Of a stretch of DNA of 64,000 nucleotides, positions 36,009-44,641 are shown piece after piece (position 1 is the first letter of the stretch; each line of letters starts with the position of its first letter). Source of the DNA: Streptomyces sp. SKN60 (GTDB lineage Bacteria; Actinomycetota; Actinomycetes; Streptomycetales; Streptomycetaceae). Position numbers and translations under genes: made by a program. Location: NCBI RefSeq assembly GCF_026236535.1, contig NZ_JAHTMW010000020.1:81595-145594 (forward strand). The letters run 5' to 3'. The notes under the pieces are model-generated. The model made no database searches, was not told the DNA's origin, and worked only from the letters and a program-made list of their open reading frames with translations.

Positions 36009-36773
36009 ATGACGCGTATTGCGGACCCGAGCGGGACGGAGCGGGCGGCGTGCCCGGGCGGCGGTACGGCGGCTCCGGCGGAGCCCGCCTCCGGTCTCGG
36101 TCTCGGGCTCGGGCCGGAGAGCCGTGGGCCGTACGGCCGTACGGAGGGACCCGCTTCCGAGCCGGCGCCCGGGCCGGGCGGCCGTGCGGCGGCCTCGACA
36201 GGGCCCGCTTCCGGGCCCGGCCACGTCCGGGGCGGCACCCACCCCCCGACCCCCCGCCCACCCGGCCTCGACCGGCGGCTGCTCCACGTCCTTCGCGACA
36301 TCGGGGGCCGGGCCGGGGTCGGAGGTGCGGCGCGCGGCTTGTCGTTCGCGGGGGAGCACGGCGCGGTCTGGCTGGCCGCCGGGCTGCTCGGCGCCGCCGT
36401 CGACCGGCCCCGACGGGCCGGCTGGCTGCGGGGCACCGCGCTGGTCGGTGGCGCGCACCTGGTCAGCATGGGGGTGAAGCGGGCGGTACGGCGGGCCCGG
36501 CCGCCCGCCGGGGAGTTCGCGCCCCTGGTGCGGACCGCCGGGCGCCACTCCTTCCCGAGCTCGCACGCGAGCTCGGCCGCGGCCGCCGCCGTCGCCTTCG
36601 CGACGCTGCACCCACCGGTGCGCCACGTCGTCGTCCCGGCCGCCGCCGCGATGTGCGTGTCCCGCCTCGTCGTCGGCGTCCACTACCCGACCGACGTCGC
36701 CGCCGGCGCCCTGCTCGGCGCCGCCACGGCCGCGGCGGCCCGCCGCTGGCTGACCGGAGGCCCCGTTGCCTGA
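36009..36773 (+). CDS. PAP2-family phosphatase
   Basis: 254 residues. A Pro/Gly-rich head (about 90 residues) precedes a membrane-embedded PAP2 domain with all three phosphatase motifs: KRAVRRARPP, PSSHASS, and SRLVVGVHYPTD. In mycobacteria the equivalent (Rv3807c) is thought to remove the 5-phosphate from decaprenylphosphoryl-5-phosphoribose. The gene order here (PAP2 then UbiA, next to DprE1/DprE2) suggests the same step. Its stop overlaps the start of the next gene. Confidence 0.86.
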   Translation: MTRIADPSGTERAACPGGGTAAPAEPASGLGLGLGPESRGPYGRTEGPASEPAPGPGGRAAASTGPASGPGHVRGGTHPPTPRPPGLDRRLLHVLRDIGGRAGVGGAARGLSFAGEHGAVWLAAGLLGAAVDRPRRAGWLRGTALVGGAHLVSMGVKRAVRRARPPAGEFAPLVRTAGRHSFPSSHASSAAAAAVAFATLHPPVRHVVVPAAAAMCVSRLVVGVHYPTDVAAGALLGAATAAAARRWLTGGPVA

Positions 36774-37968
36774 CCGGACCTCGACGACCACGGCCGCCCC
36801 GGCACCGGGCGCCGGCCCGAGCATCGCCGCCGGCGTTGACGCCGGCGCGGACGTTGCCACCGTGTCGGGCCTCGCCTCCGCCGCGGTCGCCGGCTGGCGG
36901 ACGGGTCCTGCCATGGACGCCGGCGCGGCCAACGGCACCGCGCCCGCCACCGCCACCAGCGCCGGCGTGGACGCTGCCGGGGCGACCGGCGTCGCGCCAG
37001 GCATGAGCCCCGCCTCGGCTGCCGCCGCCGCCGGCACGGCGAGGAACACGCCGGGCCCCGGCGCAGGGGCGCGGGGGCGCACCCCCCTCGCCCTCGCCCG
37101 CGGGCTCGTCCGCACCTCCCGCCCCCGGCAGTGGGTCAAGAACGTGCTCGTCGTCGCCGCGCCCGTCGCCGCCGGGCAGCTGTGGTCGTGGCACAGCGCG
37201 GCCCGACTCGCAGTCGTGTTCGGGTTGTTCACGGCGGCCGCGGCGGCCGTGTATCTGGTGAATGACGCGCGCGACGCCGCGGCCGACCGGGCGCACCCGG
37301 TCAAGCGGCACCGGCCGGTGGCCGCCGGGATCGTGCCCGTACCCCTCGCGTACGGCACCGGGGCCGTGCTCGGGCTCGGGGCGGCGGGGGCCGCGGCGGT
37401 CTGGTGCAACGGGATGACGGCGCTGGCGCTCGCCGCGTATCTGACCATGCAACTCGCCTACTGCGTACGCCTGAAGCACGTCCTCGTCGTCGATCTCGCC
37501 GTCGTCGCCGCCGGCTTCCTCCTCCGCGCCATGACCGGAGGGATCGCCCTGAACATCCCCCTGTCGCGCTGGTTCCTCATCACCACCGGCTTCGGCGCGC
37601 TGTTCATGGTCGCCGCCAAGCGCTACTCGGAGGCCGTCCAGCTCGCCGACGCGCAGGGCGCGACCCGCGCGCTGCTCACCCATTACACGCCCGGGTATCT
37701 GCGCTTCGTCTGGCAGTCGGCGGCCGTCGTCGCCGTCCTCGGCTACTGCCTGTGGGCCCTGGAGAGCGGCGGCGTCGCGCACGGCGCGCTGCTGCCGTGG
37801 CGGCAGCTGTCCGTCGTCGCGTTCGTCCTCGCCGTGCTGCGGTACGCCGTCTTCGCCGACCGCGGCACCGCCGGCGCCCCCGAGGACGTGGTCCTGCGCG
37901 ACCGGCCGCTCGCCGTCATCGGCCTCGTATGGGCGGCGATGTACGGGATGGCGGTCGCCGACCTGTGA
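36766..37968 (+). CDS. Decaprenyl-phosphate phosphoribosyltransferase-like UbiA protein
   Basis: 400 residues, starting at TTG 36766 behind GGAGG, inside the PAP2 gene. A ~95-residue Ala/Gly-rich head precedes a UbiA-type membrane domain. Its Asp-rich motif is NDARDAAADRAHPVKRHRP, and SRPRQWVKNVLV at the start of the fold is typical of the Rv3806c family. That enzyme joins PRPP to decaprenyl phosphate, the first committed step to decaprenylphosphoryl arabinose. About eight further helices follow. It is translationally coupled to its neighbours. Confidence 0.88.
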   Translation: MPDRTSTTTAAPAPGAGPSIAAGVDAGADVATVSGLASAAVAGWRTGPAMDAGAANGTAPATATSAGVDAAGATGVAPGMSPASAAAAAGTARNTPGPGAGARGRTPLALARGLVRTSRPRQWVKNVLVVAAPVAAGQLWSWHSAARLAVVFGLFTAAAAAVYLVNDARDAAADRAHPVKRHRPVAAGIVPVPLAYGTGAVLGLGAAGAAAVWCNGMTALALAAYLTMQLAYCVRLKHVLVVDLAVVAAGFLLRAMTGGIALNIPLSRWFLITTGFGALFMVAAKRYSEAVQLADAQGATRALLTHYTPGYLRFVWQSAAVVAVLGYCLWALESGGVAHGALLPWRQLSVVAFVLAVLRYAVFADRGTAGAPEDVVLRDRPLAVIGLVWAAMYGMAVADL

Positions 37969-38444
37969 CCCGGCCCCGGCACTGGCACCGGCCCCGGCAC
38001 CGGCACCGGCGCCTGAGCGGTGAGCTGCTCGGCTTCGCGGCCGCCGGCCTCGCCGCGTACGCCGCCGACCTCGCCGTCTTCCTCCTCCTCCGCGGGCCGC
38101 TCGGCCAGGACCCGCTCACCGCCAAGACCCTCTCCTTCCTGGCCGGTTGCACGGTCGCCTACCTCGGCAACGCCCTCGGCACCTACCGCCGCCGCGCCAC
38201 GACCGTCGCCCTCCGCGACTACGCCGTCTTCTTCGCCGTGAACCTGGCCGGCGCCGCCGTCCAGCTGCTCTGCCTCGCCGTCTCCCACCACGGCCTCGGC
38301 CTCACCTCCGCCCGCGCCGACACGGTGTCAGGACTCGGTGTGGGCATGGTCCTGGCGACCTGTCTGCGATTCTGGGGGACCCGGACCCTGGTGTTCCGGA
38401 ACCCTGCGACCGAGGAGGCGCGCCGCCCGCCATGGACTGGCTGA
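37965..38444 (+). CDS. GtrA-family membrane protein
   Basis: 159 residues: a basic His/Arg-rich head and four membrane helices (ELLGFAAAGLAAYAADLAVF, LSFLAGCTVAYLGNALGTY, YAVFFAVNLAGAAVQLLCL, VSGLGVGMVLATCLRFWG). GtrA proteins flip or present polyprenyl-linked sugars; mycobacterial Rv3789 is the member linked to decaprenylphosphoryl arabinose. GTG 37965 overlaps the upstream stop (GTGA), and the gene overlaps the next by 13 bases. Confidence 0.85.
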   Translation: MTRPRHWHRPRHRHRRLSGELLGFAAAGLAAYAADLAVFLLLRGPLGQDPLTAKTLSFLAGCTVAYLGNALGTYRRRATTVALRDYAVFFAVNLAGAAVQLLCLAVSHHGLGLTSARADTVSGLGVGMVLATCLRFWGTRTLVFRNPATEEARRPPWTG

Positions 38445-39406
38445 CCAAACTCCCCGTCGTCGGCCCCTGGGTCGCGCGGCTGATGCGGACCCACGCCTAC
38501 CACGCGTACGAGCGGCTCGACGAGGTCCGCTGGGCCCGGCTCGCCGCCGCCATCACCTTCCTCAGCTTCCTCGCCCTCTTCCCGCTGATCACCGTCGCCG
38601 CCGCGATCGGCGCCGCGCTGCTCTCCACCGAGCAGCTCGACAAGATCGAGACGAAGATCGCCGACCAGGTGCCCGGCATCTCCGACCAGCTCGACATCGC
38701 CGGGCTCGTCGACAACGCCGGCACCATCGGTCTGGTCGCCGGCGCCGTGCTGCTCTTCATGGGCATCGGCTGGGTCGGCTCGATGCGGGAGTGCCTGCGC
38801 ACGGTCTGGGGCCTCGACGACGCCGACCAGGGCAACCCGTTCGTCCGCAAGGGCAAGGACGCGGGCGTGCTGCTCGGCCTCGGCGGGGTCATGATCTGCT
38901 CGCTCGCCGCGTCCTGGCTCGGCTCCACCGCCGTCGGCTGGAGCGCCGAGCAGCTCGGCATCGAGCACAAGGGCGCCGGCGGGATGCTGATCGAGGCCGC
39001 GGCGATCCTGGTCGCGATCGTCGCGGACTTCCTGATCCTGTCGTACGTGCTGACGCTGCTGCCCGGCGTCGAACCGAAGCGCCGCGACCTGGTGGTCGCC
39101 GCGCTGCTCGGCGCGGTCGGCTTCGAACTGCTCAAGCTGCTGCTCGGCGGCTACATGAAGGGCGTCGCGGCGAAGTCGATGTACGGGGCGTTCGGCGTGC
39201 CGGTCGCCCTGCTGCTCTGGATCAACTTCACCGCGAAGCTGCTGCTGTTCTGCGCGGCGTGGACCGCCGTCGGGGTCAGGGAGTCACCGGAGTCTCGTCC
39301 ACCGGAGGAGTCTCCGGGGACTCCTGGTCCGGGGACTTCGGGTCCGGCGACGTCTGGTCCTGGGAACGGCGACGGGCCGCCCCCGCCAGCGGCCAGCGCC
39401 GGTTGA
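38432..39406 (+). CDS. YihY/virulence factor BrkB-family membrane protein
   Basis: 324 residues with about six membrane helices. Family segments: RLAAAITFLSFLALFPLITV, GVLLGLGGVMICSLAASWLG, and YGAFGVPVALLLWINFTAKLLLF. The function of the family is unsettled despite past RNase BN labels. The last ~40 residues are Pro/Ser/Gly-rich. That tail is encoded by DNA which on the other strand encodes the C-terminus of a D,D-carboxypeptidase (131-bp convergent overlap). ATG 38432 follows CGAGGAGGCG. Confidence 0.85.
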   Translation: MDWLTKLPVVGPWVARLMRTHAYHAYERLDEVRWARLAAAITFLSFLALFPLITVAAAIGAALLSTEQLDKIETKIADQVPGISDQLDIAGLVDNAGTIGLVAGAVLLFMGIGWVGSMRECLRTVWGLDDADQGNPFVRKGKDAGVLLGLGGVMICSLAASWLGSTAVGWSAEQLGIEHKGAGGMLIEAAAILVAIVADFLILSYVLTLLPGVEPKRRDLVVAALLGAVGFELLKLLLGGYMKGVAAKSMYGAFGVPVALLLWINFTAKLLLFCAAWTAVGVRESPESRPPEESPGTPGPGTSGPATSGPGNGDGPPPPAASAG

Positions 39407-40622
39407 CCAGGAACACCGCGCCCGCGAGCAGCACCAGCACCCCGCCCGCCACGGCGAGCGCGATGCCGATCCCGCCGGACGGCTTCGACGCGGCGACCGA
39501 CGCGTGCCCCGTACCGTCCTCGCCCTTGCCCGGCGCCTCCTTGCCGGGGGCGGGCTCGGCCCCGGCCGTGCTGCCCGTCGTACCCGGCGTCGTACCCGCC
39601 GTCGCCGGCGGCACCAGCTCACCCACCGGCGTCACCTTGCCGGTCGCCGCGAAGCCCCAGTCGAGCAGCCGCGCGGCCTCCTTGTAGACGGCGTGCTGCT
39701 CCTTCGACGAGGGGTTCATGACGGTGACGAGCAGCACCTTGCCGTTGCGCTCGGCGACACCGGTGAAGGTCGCGCCGGCCTCGGTGGTGTTGCCGTTCTT
39801 GACCCCGGCGATGCCCTGGTACGGGGCGACCCCGATGTCACCGGTCAGCAGCCGGTTGGTGTTCTGGATCTCGAAGGCCTCGCGCTTCTTGCCCGGCTTC
39901 GCCTCGCCCGGGAACTTGGCCCGCGGGGTGGCCGCGTACTCCCGGAAGTCCGGGTTCTGCATGCCGCTGCGGGCGATGAGGGTGAGGTCGTACGCGGAGG
40001 AGACCTGGCCCGGCTCGTCGTAGCCGTCCGGCGACTTGACGTGGGTGTCGAGGGCCTGGAGCTCCTCGGCGTGCGTCTGCATGTCCTTCACGGTCTGGTC
40101 CACGCCGTTGTTCATCGCGGCGAGCACGTGCACGGCGTCGTTGCCGGAGCGCAGGAAGACGCCCAGCCACAGATCGTGGACGCTGTAGGTCTGCTTCTCC
40201 TTGATGCCGACCAGGCTGGAGCCGGCGCCGAGGCCCTGCAGGTCGGTCGGGAGCACCGTGTGGTTCTGCGTCTTGGGGAACTTCGGCAGCAGGGTGTCCG
40301 CGAAGAGCATCTTCAGGGTGGAGGCGGGGGCCAGCGGCCAGTGCGCGTTGTGCGCGGCGAGCACCTGCCCGTTCTCCGCGTCGGCCACGATCCACGACCG
40401 CGCGCTCAGCTCCTTCGGCAGCACCGGCGCCCCCACCCCCAGCTGCACCTGAGTGCCGGCCTTGGACAGCAGCGTCCCGCCCACGCTCGACATCGTGGCC
40501 GGCGGCTGGGGCTGCGGCGCCTTGCCGTCCGCGTGCGCGGGCGCGGCGGCGAGGAGGGGCAGCAGAGTGGCGGCGGCGGTGGCCGCCAAAGCGGCCTTCG
40601 CGGTCATCTTCGAAGCGGACAC
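39276..40622 (-). CDS. D-alanyl-D-alanine carboxypeptidase (membrane-anchored)
   Basis: 448 residues. A signal sequence (ALAATAAATLLPLLAAAPAHA) is followed by a penicillin-binding transpeptidase/carboxypeptidase domain. The active-site SxxK is in PASTLKM (Ser101, Lys104), SGN is in LRSGNDAVH, and the KTG-equivalent is KNG (VKNGNTTEAG). A C-terminal helix (GIALAVAGGVLVLLAGAVFLV) and a charged cytoplasmic tail anchor it. It trims D-Ala from peptidoglycan stem peptides. GTG 40622 was taken as start; ATG 40607 is possible. Its 3' end overlaps the convergent YihY gene by 131 bases. Confidence 0.88.
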   Translation of the reverse strand: MSASKMTAKAALAATAAATLLPLLAAAPAHADGKAPQPQPPATMSSVGGTLLSKAGTQVQLGVGAPVLPKELSARSWIVADAENGQVLAAHNAHWPLAPASTLKMLFADTLLPKFPKTQNHTVLPTDLQGLGAGSSLVGIKEKQTYSVHDLWLGVFLRSGNDAVHVLAAMNNGVDQTVKDMQTHAEELQALDTHVKSPDGYDEPGQVSSAYDLTLIARSGMQNPDFREYAATPRAKFPGEAKPGKKREAFEIQNTNRLLTGDIGVAPYQGIAGVKNGNTTEAGATFTGVAERNGKVLLVTVMNPSSKEQHAVYKEAARLLDWGFAATGKVTPVGELVPPATAGTTPGTTGSTAGAEPAPGKEAPGKGEDGTGHASVAASKPSGGIGIALAVAGGVLVLLAGAVFLVNRRWPLAGAARRRSQDQTSPDPKSPDQESPETPPVDETPVTP

Positions 40623-40860
40623 GATCGGAAACGTACATCCCCCGACGGCCCTTCCGAACCTCGCGGGGCGGTTCGTCCCCGCTCGTCCACCCGTCCGCAG
40701 GGGCCGTGGGGCGGATGGTGGCACGGGCGCCACGACGTCCAGTCGGTGCAGATCATGGCATTTGCTCGAATTCGACCCATGGTGCTGGTTCATCTGAATA
40801 GGTTTTCCTCGATAACTAACCGGCGGTGAATCGGTCACACAAGAGAGCAGGTGAGAGGCT

Positions 40861-42461
40861 TTGTCCCCGTTTGTTTCAGCCGTGCCGGCGGAGCAGTTGG
40901 ACACGGTTCGAGTCGCCGTCTACGCGCGACAGTCCAAGGAGCGTCCCGATTCGTCCGAGGCGTCCCCGGACGGGCAGGTGGCGGCAGGTGCGTCGCTGGC
41001 GGCGAGCAGAGGGTGGAAGGTCGTTCACGCGTTCAAAGACGTTGGTCGGTCCGGTTGGGATCCCAATGCCGTCGCTTCGTCTCCGTACTCGAACCGTTCC
41101 TCGACACCTCGAACCCGATCGGCGTCGCGATCTTCGCGTTGATCGCGGCGCTCGCGAAGCAGGACAGCGACATCAAGGCGGAGCGTCTGCGTGGGGCCAA
41201 GGACCAGATCAAGGCGGTCGGTGGCCGGCACTCCAGCTCCGCCCCGTACGGCATGAGAGCTGTCCGGGAGAAGATCGGCAACCTTGTCGTGTCCGTGCTT
41301 GAGCCGGACGAAGACAACCCGGAGCACGTCGAGATCGTCGAGCGCATGGTGGAGATGTCGTTGGCCGGAATCTCGGACAACAAGATCGCGACGACGCTGG
41401 AGTCGGAAGGCGTACCTGCCCTGGGAGAGGCGGAACGCCGTGCCAGCGAGAAGCGGATGCAGTCCATCAAGCAACGGCGCGTATCGAACGAGGACAGCCC
41501 CATTCGGTGGCGTGCTCAGACCGTGCGCTGGATTCTCTCCCACCCGGCCGTCGGAGGCCTCGCCAGCGAGCGTGTGAAGCGAGGCAAGGCGTACGTGAAC
41601 GTCATCGCCCGGGACGAGGGCGGCGCGCCGCTGACGCCTCACCGGGGCGTGATCGCCGGGGCCAGGTGGCTGGAACTTCAGGAGATGCGCAGCAAGCGCA
41701 ACAAGTCCAACAGACAGCCCGGCGGAGAGATCACACCCAGGCTCCTGAGCGGGTGGCGCTTCACAACCTGTGGAATCTGCACAGGCTCTATGGGGCAGAC
41801 CAAGAACAACGGCGGACAGGACTACTACATGTGCGCCAACCCCAAGGGCCACGGCGGTCTGAGCGTCAAACGCAAAGACGCTGACGACTACGTGGCCCGA
41901 TGCGTCTGGGCGCGGCTTGCCGGTGTCGACGTCGACGACGACGGGGACAGGAAATGGCTGGCGGAGGCGGCGCTCCGATTCGCACTTCGATGCGATCTGT
42001 CCAGTGTCCAGGAGGAGAGGCGTGAGACGGCAGCGCACCTTGAGCACGTCCGAAACTCGATCGCCGAACTCCAGGCTGACCGCAAGGCGGGGCTCTACAG
42101 AGGGAGGGACGAGCTGGCCATGTGGCGCGCGACGATGACGCAGTACCGCGCCTTCGAGGACCGGTGCACAGACAGACTGGGAGAACTGGACGAGCACGCC
42201 GCCGCCGCGATTCAGGTTCCGTCCGCATGGCACGAACCGGGGGAGGACCCGTTGGGTCCTGGTTCCCCGTGGGCGGCATGGGATGTGTTCAAGCGCCGCG
42301 AGTTCCTTGACCTCTTCCTCTCCAGCGTCTCTGTCGGCCCCGGCCGGGACCCGGAGACCCGGAAGTACATCGCGATCGAGGACCGGGTGACTCTCCACTG
42401 GCGATGCCTTGCGTCGGATGAGGACCAGAAGGACGACGAAGAGACACCGGCTGTCCTCTGA
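40861..42461 (+). pseudogene. int: phiBT1-type large serine integrase, inactivated by internal deletion and frameshift
   Basis: TTG 40861 (after AGGTGAGAGG) opens a frame with the resolvase N-terminus: VRVAVYARQSKER (nucleophile Ser), VVHAFKDVGRSGWDPNA. At about 41066-41073 the homology jumps to another frame, resuming at RFVSVLEPFLDTSNPIG and running to 42461 with the recombinase/zinc part (CGICTGSMGQ, YYMCANPKGHGG) and coiled coil. Compared with phiBT1 integrase as I remember it, ~50 residues are missing, including the catalytic ELSRLTR arginines. Both the loss and the frame change make it non-functional. It sits between conserved core genes, ~0.5 kb from a phiBT1-attB-like site. Confidence 0.85.
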
Positions 42462-42472
42462 CGCCTGAGCCA

Positions 42473-42505
42473 AGCCCCGGTAGCCAATTGCGGACCGCCG
42501 GGGCT
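42473..42505 (+). terminator. Hairpin after the integrase pseudogene
   Basis: AGCCCCGG (42473-42480) pairs with CCGGGGCT (42498-42505) across a 17-base loop. It is 11 bases after the pseudogene stop. Confidence 0.55.
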
Positions 42506-42547
42506 ATCGCGTCTCGGCCGTCGCCCACGTCGTGTGAGGAGACAACC

Positions 42548-42566
42548 TCAGCCGAGGTACGGCTGA
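42548..42566. repeat. Short inverted repeat downstream of the integrase remnant
   Basis: TCAGCCG (42548-42554) and CGGCTGA (42560-42566) flank a five-base spacer AGGTA. It could be an operator or a leftover of the integrated element. I found no second copy. Confidence 0.35.
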
Positions 42567-42610
42567 TTGCGATTTTCCAGGTGATGCGTCAGTCGTAGAC
42601 GCTGGGTGTG

Positions 42611-42769
42611 ATGCATGGGCAGCGTGTCCAGCTCCGCGGGGAAGCCGCTCACGCCTGGTGGCTGCTGCACGACCGTCCCCGACCCGAGCGGTTCGGTCTG
42701 ACCGTGACCACCACGGGAGAGGCTGTGCGGCTGGTGGCCGCCGAGCGAGCCGTTCCCCTGGCCGGCTGA
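42611..42769 (+). CDS. Small hypothetical protein, 52 residues
   Basis: ATG 42611 opens a 52-residue frame (MHGQRVQLRGEAAHAWWLLH ... TVTTTGEAVRLVAAERAVPL) with Streptomyces-like codon use and a WWLLHDRP segment. It lies between the integrase remnant and the SCO4848-family gene, so it may be cargo of the decayed element. No ribosome-binding site is obvious (GCTGGGTG upstream) and I recognise no family, hence low confidence. Confidence 0.35.
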   Translation: MHGQRVQLRGEAAHAWWLLHDRPRPERFGLTVTTTGEAVRLVAAERAVPLAG

Positions 42770-42821
42770 TCCGCAAGGCCGCCCCGTCTGTGCGCCGCCC
42801 CGTGGCGCAGGGGCGGGGCTT

Positions 42822-43061
42822 TTACTTGACCGCGTTCGCGCGGACGCCCCGGAAGCCGATCACGCCGACGGCCGTCCCCAGGATGAACGAGGTGACGGCG
42901 AGGGCCAGGTGCACCCAGAAGTACGCCGTCGGGTTTCCCGCGTCGTCGAAAGCGAGCCCGCTGCCGTCCTTGGCCAAGTTCTTCACGAAGGTCACCCAGA
43001 TCACCCAGGACCAGATGCCGAACGCGAGCAGGAACCAGGAGACGCGGCGGCTGAGCTTCAT
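42822..43061 (-). CDS. SCO4848-family small membrane protein
   Basis: 79 residues with two membrane helices (VSWFLLAFGIWSWVIWVTFV and FWVHLALAVTSFILGTAVGV) joined by KNLAKDGSGLAFDDAGNPTAY. This matches the conserved actinobacterial SCO4848 family, whose biochemical role is unknown. In S. coelicolor the gene contains the attachment site of phage phiBT1, and the same sequence is conserved here (42967-43025). The reading frame is intact. ATG 43061 follows GGACACCCCC with a weak ribosome-binding site. Confidence 0.88.
   Translation of the reverse strand: MKLSRRVSWFLLAFGIWSWVIWVTFVKNLAKDGSGLAFDDAGNPTAYFWVHLALAVTSFILGTAVGVIGFRGVRANAVK
42967..43025. other. phiBT1 attB-like site
   Basis: This 59-base stretch inside the SCO4848-family gene aligns without gaps to the phiBT1 attB of S. 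coelicolor as I remember it, with differences mostly at third codon positions. The expected central GT falls at 42991-42992 (flanks CACGAAG and CACCCAG). It appears intact, so the locus looks like an unoccupied or restored attachment site. Confidence 0.7.
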
Positions 43062-43181
43062 GGGGGTGTCCTTCGCAGTGGGGTGGCCGTGCCCTCCCAG
43101 TATCGAACCGGCCGCGCGGGGCGCTGCCAGTGGGGGCAGTAGCGTGGGGGCCCGGCGGAGCGAAGAAGAGGCGGGGCGGGC

Positions 43182-44435
43182 GTGGGCGTGGTTCTGGTGG
43201 TGCTGGTACTGGTCGTGGTCCTGGGGCTGCTCGGGGGCGTGCACTGGTACGTGTGGCGGCGGCTCGTGCGGGATCTGACCGTGCCGGGCGGGGTGGCGCG
43301 GCGGGTCGGGACCGGGGTCGCGGTCGCGCTGCCGCTGCTTTCGGTCGGCGCGCTCGTCTCCGGGCGGGCCGGCGCGCCCTTCGTCCTGGAGCAGGTGCTC
43401 GCGTGGCCGGGCTTCCTGTGGCTCGCGGTGCTGCTGTACGTGACGCTCGCGCTGGCCGTCACCGAGCCGCTGCGGCCGCTGCTGCGGCGCCTGCTCGCCC
43501 GCCGGGCGGAGGCGCCTGCCGAGGTCCCGGCCGAGGTACCGGTGCCCGTGTCCGTACCGGCGGCGGCGCCCGAGCCCCCGGCGCCGGCCGCCCCCGAAAC
43601 CCCCGACCTCTCCCGGCGGCTGTTCGTCAACCGCGTCGTCTCCGGGTCCGCCGCCGCCGTCGCCCTCGGGACGGTCGGCTACGGCACGTACGGCGTGCTG
43701 CGCGGCCCGCGGGTGAAGCGGGTCACCGTCCCGCTCGCCAAGCTGCCGCGCGGGGCGCACGGTTACCGGATCGCGGTGGTCTCGGACATCCACCTCGGGC
43801 CGATCCTGGGCCGGGCGCACACCCAGCGGATCGTCGACACCATCAACGCCACCCAGCCCGATCTCGTCGCCGTCGTCGGCGACCTGGTCGACGGCACGGT
43901 GGCGAACCTCGGCCCGGCCGCCGAGCCGCTCGCCCGGCTGAAGGCCCGCGACGGGGCCTTCTTCGTGACCGGGAACCACGAGTACTTCTCCGGCGCCGAC
44001 GCCTGGGTCGACCACGTCCGCGAGCTCGGCCTGCGCCCGCTGCGCAACGCCCGGGTCGAGATCGGCGCCGGTTTCGACCTCGCCGGGGTCGACGACGTCG
44101 CCGGCGAGAGCGAGGGCCACGGGCCCGACTTCGGCAAGGCCCTCGGGGACCGCGACCGGTCCCGTACCGCCGTGCTCCTCGCCCACCAGCCGATCGTCAT
44201 CGACGACGCCGTCCGCCACGGCGTCGACCTCCAGCTCTCCGGCCACACCCACGGCGGCCAGCTCTGGCCCGGCAACCTCATCGCGGAACTGGCCAATCCC
44301 ACCGTCGCGGGCCTGGAGCGGTACGGCGACACCCAGCTGTACGTCTCGCGCGGCGCGGGCGCCTGGGGACCCCCGGTCCGGGTCGGCGCGCCCTCCGACA
44401 TCACCGTGGTGGAGCTCGCCTCGAAGCAGGCGTAG
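43182..44435 (+). CDS. Membrane-anchored metallophosphoesterase
   Basis: 417 residues. Three to four N-terminal hydrophobic segments, then a Pro/Ala linker (about 108-145) and a hydrophobic segment. The calcineurin-like domain starts near residue 195. All metal-binding motifs are present: VVSDIHLGP, VVGDLVDG, VTGNHEYFSG, LAHQP and LSGHTHGGQ. The likely product is an extracytoplasmic phosphodiesterase or phosphatase; the substrate is unknown. The start is GTG 43182 or GTG 43188. Confidence 0.87.
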   Translation: MGVVLVVLVLVVVLGLLGGVHWYVWRRLVRDLTVPGGVARRVGTGVAVALPLLSVGALVSGRAGAPFVLEQVLAWPGFLWLAVLLYVTLALAVTEPLRPLLRRLLARRAEAPAEVPAEVPVPVSVPAAAPEPPAPAAPETPDLSRRLFVNRVVSGSAAAVALGTVGYGTYGVLRGPRVKRVTVPLAKLPRGAHGYRIAVVSDIHLGPILGRAHTQRIVDTINATQPDLVAVVGDLVDGTVANLGPAAEPLARLKARDGAFFVTGNHEYFSGADAWVDHVRELGLRPLRNARVEIGAGFDLAGVDDVAGESEGHGPDFGKALGDRDRSRTAVLLAHQPIVIDDAVRHGVDLQLSGHTHGGQLWPGNLIAELANPTVAGLERYGDTQLYVSRGAGAWGPPVRVGAPSDITVVELASKQA

Positions 44436-44641
44436 CCGAAGCGGGCAGGCAGGCGTAACGGAGTGCTTTGTGACCGATACGTACTGCTCAGTCCCCTGAA
44501 ATCCCCTATCCCGGGACATATACGTGCGGTGTGAAGGTTTACTCTTCCACCAGTGAAATTCGTGTGATGGGATGGGCGCCATCGCGGCTGGCCGAATTCC
44601 GCCGCGACAGGGGTGGGAACGCAAAAAAGGATGCACGTCTC

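Noticed and set aside
41060..41080. Programmed ribosomal frameshift in the integrase
   Set aside because: About 50 residues including the catalytic arginines are missing at the junction, which a frameshift signal cannot supply; no slippery sequence is visible. Deletion fits better.
40623..42821. A tRNA gene serving as attachment site for the integrated element
   Set aside because: No cloverleaf or tRNA 3' end was found; large serine integrases of this type use protein-coding attB sites instead.
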